Shown here: positions 60,803-64,000 of the stretch, in pieces | How the letters are laid out: each line of letters opens with the position of its first letter | How positions within the stretch are numbered: position 1 is the first letter of the stretch | DNA from: Nannocystis punicea | Lineage (GTDB): Bacteria > Myxococcota_A > Polyangia > Nannocystales > Nannocystaceae | Length of the DNA: 64,000 nucleotides | Direction of reading: 5' to 3' | Assembly (NCBI RefSeq): GCF_026965555.1 | Contig: NZ_CP114040.1 | Span: forward strand, 11,982,001-12,046,000 | The notes under the pieces: generated by a model | Databases searched by the model: none | Told to the model about the DNA's origin: nothing | The model's input: only the letters and a program-made list of their open reading frames with translations | Program-made: the position numbers and the translations under genes

Positions 60803-61428
60803 TGTCGAGCCTGCGCGTCCACCTCGCGCTCGCCGCCGTCGCCCTCGACGTTTCCGCGAGCGTCGCCACGCCGCCCGTCCAGGCCCGACGACACCTTTGG
60901 ACCGTCGCCCGACCTGGCCCGAAGAACACCTTTGGACCGTCGTCCGACCTGGCCCGAAGACACCTTGGACCGTCGCCCGACCTGGCCCAAGAGACACCTT
61001 GCTCGATCGCCTCGCGGTCCGCCTCGCGGCCGAAGCCCACCTGTGCCAGCTCGAGGTCCAGTGGTGCCTGCAGCCACCAGGGCTTCGTCGGCACGAGAGC
61101 GTCCACCTCTCGCCCTCCACTGCACCTCGTCCACGCAGCCTTACCTCTCGCTCTCCGGCCCCCTTCGCCACGACTGCCCAAGCTGCATCGACGCCATGCT
61201 CGGCGCCGCGTTCGCCGCGCGCGCAACCGCTCACTCCGGGCGCCGCGTCTTGCGCAGTCAGCAGACGGCGCTATTTGCGCAGCCACCGCAGCCGCCGCCA
61301 ACCTGGCTACGACCTGTTTGCGGGACCCCTTGCAGAATTATGCGCGGCGCACGCAGCGCGATTGCTTCTCGCCGTGGGCATACCATGCAGGGGATCACGG
61401 TGCCTCACTCGTTCCCACAGAGGAAACC
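60802..61428 (+). pseudogene. Possible broken secreted-protein gene with 34-bp tandem repeats
   Basis: An ATG at 60802, overlapping the kinase stop, reads MSSLRVHLALAAVALDVSAS, a plausible signal peptide. After 30 codons three tandem copies of acaccttt(g)gaccgtcgcc plus cgacctggcccgaag (60891-60992, unit 33-35 bp) shift the frame. Protein-like stretches then appear in different frames (LAAEAHLCQLEVQWCLQ in one, LRHDCPSCIDAMLGAAF in another). This suggests a gene disrupted by repeat insertion or frameshift. Chance open frames in GC-rich DNA remain possible. Confidence 0.3.
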
Positions 61429-61599
61429 ATGCGTGATCACAACGAGACCCATCAGTCCCCCGAGCATCGGGAGCACCCGAACATCCCGCTGGCGATGACC
61501 GCCGCGGACGACGCCCCGTTTACGGTCGCGCCCAGCTTCTCTCCGTGGGGTGGCGACAACTTGGAGGAGTACGAAGAACACCCGTGCTTCTGGTCGTAA
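61429..61599 (+). CDS. Candidate 56-residue peptide of unknown function
   Basis: ATG at 61429 is preceded by AGAGGAA (61419-61425), one of the better ribosome sites in the window. The product begins MRDHNETHQSPEHREHPNIP, then TAADDAPFTVAPSFSPWGG and ends in an acidic, aromatic tail, DNLEEYEEHPCFWS. There is no signal peptide or membrane segment. The base composition is less GC-rich than neighbouring genes. A hydrophilic leader followed by a short Gly-Gly and aromatic/acidic tail recalls ribosomally made peptide precursors, but no modifying enzyme is adjacent. It might equally be the intact 3' end of the broken gene upstream. A palindrome ladder starts at its stop codon. Confidence 0.45.
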   Translation: MRDHNETHQSPEHREHPNIPLAMTAADDAPFTVAPSFSPWGGDNLEEYEEHPCFWS

Positions 61600-61630
61600 C
61601 TGCTCCTCGGGACAGGTCCCCTGGGACAGG
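61599..61630. repeat. Palindrome ladder after the short peptide gene
   Basis: Nodes ACTG (61599), CAGG (61613) and CAGG (61627), 14 bases apart; the first overlaps the TAA stop. Units are ctcctcggga and tcccctggga. Confidence 0.6.
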
Positions 61631-61712
61631 CTCGTCTCGCGAGCCCAGGGGGTGAATTCCAAGGCGCTACCGGCGATCGCGCGAAATTGCACCGAAAGGC
61701 GTAAAAGTCGCC

Positions 61713-62927
61713 GTGGAAGGCGCCGGGCCGATTGACAAGCGACGGGCGGTCGGACGAATTGGGGCCGTGCCGACTGTCACGCCCCTCAAAGTGCGCATTC
61801 GCCGCGCGTTCTCTCGACTGTTCGATTCGCGGCGGATCGGCCGCAGCATCGCCCTCGGCGCTGCGCTGTCCGTGCCCCTGATCGCCTGCACATCCCTGAC
61901 CCTGACTCGCCTCAACTCGGCGCAGAAGAAGCCCAACAACGTGTGGGTGTTCTTCACCGTCGAGCAGAACGAGGAGCCGGTCGCCGGCCTCCAGGCCGAG
62001 GACTTCCAGATCTACGAGGACGGTGACCTGGTCTCGACCTACGAGAGCAAGCAGGTCATCCAGAACCCCGAGGTCGCGGCGGTCATGTACACGATGCTGC
62101 TGCTCGACGTGTCGGGCTCGGTGTCGGAGTCGGGCTCGGCCGACCAGCTGGTCGACGCAGCCCAGCTGTTCACCGACCGCGTGGGCAAGACCCAGAAGGT
62201 CGGCGTCTACGCGTTCGACGGTGAGAAGGAGCTCCACTCGGTGACGCCCTTCACCGAGTCGGAGGGCGCCGTCTCCGGCGGCCTCGACGGTCTGCGCACC
62301 TACAAGCCGAAGGACCCCTCGACCAACCTGCACGGCGCGGTCATGGAGGGCCTCAAGGAGCTCAAGAAGTCGCTCGACAAGGAGAAGAAGCCGCTCAAGT
62401 TCGGCACCCTCGTCGTGTTCACCGACGGCACCGACCGCGCCGCCCGCTTCAGCCGCGAGGACATGAAGCAGGAGATGATGAAGGAGCAGTACAAGGACTA
62501 CGAGGTCTACGCGATCGGCGTCGGCGCGGAGATCAAGAAGGCCGGCCTCGGCGACATCGGCCGCGACGGCACCGAGCTGGCGACCGAGCAGGCCGGCGTC
62601 AAGCAAGCCTTCGAGAAGGTCGCCGACCGCATCGAGAAGCACACCAAGCGCTTCTACCTGCTGTCCTACTGCACCCCGGCGCGCAAGGGCACCCACACCG
62701 TCCGCATCGTCGCCAACAGCAGGGACCCCAAGGGCTCCGGCGACCTCGAGTGGGACTTCAACGCCGACGGCTTCGGCCCCCCGCCCGACTGCGACCCCAA
62801 CACCCCGCCCGTGTTCCCGCTCAAGACCGGCGAGCTCGTCGACACCGGCAAGATCCAGGGCGACAGCGGCAGCGGCGGCAAGGTCAAGGTCAAGGCCTCG
62901 GCCTCCGCCTCCGCCTCCGCCAACTGA
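61713..62927 (+). CDS. von Willebrand factor A domain lipoprotein
   Basis: Up to 404 residues. The start is uncertain: GTG at 61713 is used; a GTG at 61767 would shorten the basic leader before the lipoprotein signal SIALGAALSVPLIACTS (lipobox PLIAC). The vWA domain spans about 70-320: strand NVWVFFTVEQNEEPVAGLQ, MIDAS residues in LLLDVSGSVSES (DxSxS), the Thr of DPSTNLHGAV and Asp of VVFTDGTD, so metal-dependent ligand binding is plausible. The C-terminus is a Ser/Ala/Lys tail (KVKVKASASASASAN). Likely an outer-surface or periplasmic adhesion or assembly factor. Base composition and codon use are typical of the region. A strong hairpin follows 35 bases after the stop. Confidence 0.9.
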   Translation: MEGAGPIDKRRAVGRIGAVPTVTPLKVRIRRAFSRLFDSRRIGRSIALGAALSVPLIACTSLTLTRLNSAQKKPNNVWVFFTVEQNEEPVAGLQAEDFQIYEDGDLVSTYESKQVIQNPEVAAVMYTMLLLDVSGSVSESGSADQLVDAAQLFTDRVGKTQKVGVYAFDGEKELHSVTPFTESEGAVSGGLDGLRTYKPKDPSTNLHGAVMEGLKELKKSLDKEKKPLKFGTLVVFTDGTDRAARFSREDMKQEMMKEQYKDYEVYAIGVGAEIKKAGLGDIGRDGTELATEQAGVKQAFEKVADRIEKHTKRFYLLSYCTPARKGTHTVRIVANSRDPKGSGDLEWDFNADGFGPPPDCDPNTPPVFPLKTGELVDTGKIQGDSGSGGKVKVKASASASASAN

Positions 62928-62961
62928 GCCGCCGCGGCGCGCCGACCTCCGGCGAGTCTCC

Positions 62962-63002
62962 GCGAACGGGCATGTCCTTGTGGACATGCCCGTTCGCACA
63001 TG
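62962..63002. repeat. Strongest hairpin of the palindrome family
   Basis: A 16-bp perfect stem, gcgaacgggcatgtcc (62962-62977) with ggacatgcccgttcgc (62982-62997), loop ttgt. Ladder nodes CATG are at 62971, 62985 and 62999. It lies in the 324-base spacer downstream of the vWA gene; no T-tract follows, so a classical terminator is not implied. A further degenerate unit with an A/T-rich tail (catgcccgttttaaaaattt) is near 63227. The spacer holds no gene. Confidence 0.8.
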
Positions 63003-63251
63003 TGCGAACATGCAGCAGGACCTGCCCGCATGACCGCCTCGTACGCGCGCCCCGGAAGGAGCCCCGCTCCCGGCAGATCGCTGCGCCGCGTGACCCATCC
63101 ACGAGGCGTCCGTTCACGCGACCAAAACCTCGCTCTCGTCGGGTCACCGCGCCGCGCGACCATCCGCGAGGCCCCCGCTCGCCCGACCGAGCCTCGCGGC
63201 AGGCCGCCGCGTCGCAGCCTGCCCCATGCCCGTTTTAAAAATTTCTCCCTC

Positions 63252-64000
63252 TCAGCCCCCGAGCCGGCGCGCCAGTTGGTCCTCGTACAGCGACGTCGGC
63301 TGCAGCGGCCCGACCTGGCCTGGCCCCTCGACCCAGTCCTCGGGGGCAGTGCCGGCGGCGTCGGGCGCCTCGAGGCTGGTCTCGACCGTGAGCTGCGGGC
63401 CGACGCCGATCACGTAGCCGTGGCCGAACTGGCGCGAGCGCACGACCCCCTTGCCGCTCGCGTTCCACACGGCCGACTGCGTCGCGCTGTGCCCGGCCCC
63501 GCTCGACCAGGCCAGGCGGTTGACGGCGCCCCAGCCGTCGTCGACCACGCTCTCGTCGAGCAAGTTGGCGGTCGCCAGCGAGTGGTGGAACTCCGACAGC
63601 CCCACGGTCCCGAACTCGCTGCCCATCAGCGCGACCGCCTTGCCCTCCGAGCTGTGCACGCGCAGCCAGACGATGCCCGTCGCGCCGAAGCCCCAGTTCT
63701 GCACGAAGTTGTGCCGCCCCGCCCGCGCCACGCAGTCGCGCACCAGCACCTCGCCGCTCTGCATCACCTCGAACAGGTAGCCGTTGCCGCCGTCGCCGCG
63801 GTGCTGCGCCAGCTCGAGAGTGCTGTCGGCGACCGTCACCCGCGCGCTGCGCTGGACCGTCAGGCCGCCGGATTGCAGGTGCCGCCCGGCGCCCTTGCCC
63901 TCGCCCGGCGCGCCCGGTGACACGAACGACTTCACGCCCGTCACCCACGCGTCGCGCACTCCCACCATCGCCACCGCGAACACCTGGTCCTGCGACCACG
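63252..64000 (-). CDS. Right-handed beta-helix (pectate-lyase-fold) protein, 5' part outside the window
   Basis: The frame is open through the window edge (codons for WSQDQV precede VFAVAMVGVRDAWVTGVK), so the N-terminal part is missing. The visible 250 residues show the rung pattern of parallel beta-helices: VRDAWVTGVKSFVSPG, LTVQRSARVTVADSTLEL, GEVLVRDCVARAGRHNFVQN and TGIVWLRVHSSEGKAVALMG. Such proteins bind or cleave polysaccharides at the cell surface. No catalytic residues can be assigned from the fragment. It converges with the vWA lipoprotein gene. Confidence 0.75.
   Translation of the reverse strand, partial: WSQDQVFAVAMVGVRDAWVTGVKSFVSPGAPGEGKGAGRHLQSGGLTVQRSARVTVADSTLELAQHRGDGGNGYLFEVMQSGEVLVRDCVARAGRHNFVQNWGFGATGIVWLRVHSSEGKAVALMGSEFGTVGLSEFHHSLATANLLDESVVDDGWGAVNRLAWSSGAGHSATQSAVWNASGKGVVRSRQFGHGYVIGVGPQLTVETSLEAPDAAGTAPEDWVEGPGQVGPLQPTSLYEDQLARRLGG

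Noticed and set aside
59081-61234. 717-codon minus-strand frame opposite the kinase gene
   Set aside because: The kinase motifs on the plus strand are unambiguous; the opposite frame is a codon-bias shadow.
61429-61599. Lasso or graspetide precursor assignment for the short peptide
   Set aside because: The leader lacks the usual penultimate Thr or PFFARFL motif, and no processing enzyme is adjacent; kept only as an unassigned small gene.

Overview
The window is about 64 kb of very GC-rich bacterial chromosome. It looks like a myxobacterium, most likely of the Nannocystis/Enhygromyxa type. This is inferred from gene style and was not checked by phylogeny: many secreted lipoproteins with Ser/Thr-rich linkers, MopE-like Asp/Cys repeats, a MYXO-CTERM-like tail, DUF4215-type Cys repeats, IgGFc-binding-like and SBBP-repeat proteins, Hanks-type kinases, PAS-STAS proteins and large intergenic spacers. 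No rRNA, tRNA, CRISPR array, integrase or IS transposase was seen.

Layout. 0-6.3 kb: a partial membrane protein, a beta-propeller lipoprotein, a PAS-STAS protein, a subtilisin and a lipoprotein. 6.3-10 kb: a minus-strand operon polX > OYE-like flavin reductase > SDR with stop/start overlaps. 10.6-15.3 kb: a winged-helix regulator, a HEAT protein with an IgGFc-binding-like lipoprotein, and another lipoprotein. 15.3-18.2 kb: a coupled sirtuin/GNAT pair and a second PAS-STAS protein. 18.6-21.8 kb: a stand-alone adenylation-carrier-reductase NRPS-like enzyme. 21.8-27.6 kb: pyrC, a TPR protein and a phospholipase C-like lipoprotein. 27.9-31.6 kb: Ku and LigD (bacterial NHEJ). 31.7-36.6 kb: PHA-system protein, FabV-like reductase, RlmI-like methylase, FKBP, DUF3817. 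36.6-43.6 kb: an orphan Eco57I/MmeI-like DNA methylase swollen by repeats, a phosphoesterase/nucleotidyltransferase pair, and a Ser/Thr kinase. 44.3-49.1 kb: a tightly coupled operon of two paralogous histidine kinases, a response regulator with a degenerate cyclase domain, and an amidohydrolase. 49.5-57.3 kb: an ABC exporter and a thiol-redox operon (VKOR-DsbA fusion, Cys-rich envelope protein, TlpA-like protein, TPR/PEGA-like protein). 57.6-64 kb: Cys-rich secreted protein, Ser/Thr kinase, a candidate short peptide, a vWA lipoprotein and a partial beta-helix protein.

The most unusual signal is a highly iterated short palindrome, TGTCC-N4-GGACA, always with exactly four spacer bases. I count 13 perfect copies and dozens of degenerate ones, inside genes and between them. 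Units chain into ladders in which a CATG-like node recurs every 14 bp (node-N10-node), and several stems keep pairing through compensatory changes. Where two adjacent paralogous kinases can be compared, the palindrome appears in one without changing protein length, which points to conversion in place rather than insertion. Tandem duplications carrying the motif have expanded one gene (the DNA methylase) and several spacers. I recognise no described repeat family matching this 14-bp-step architecture.
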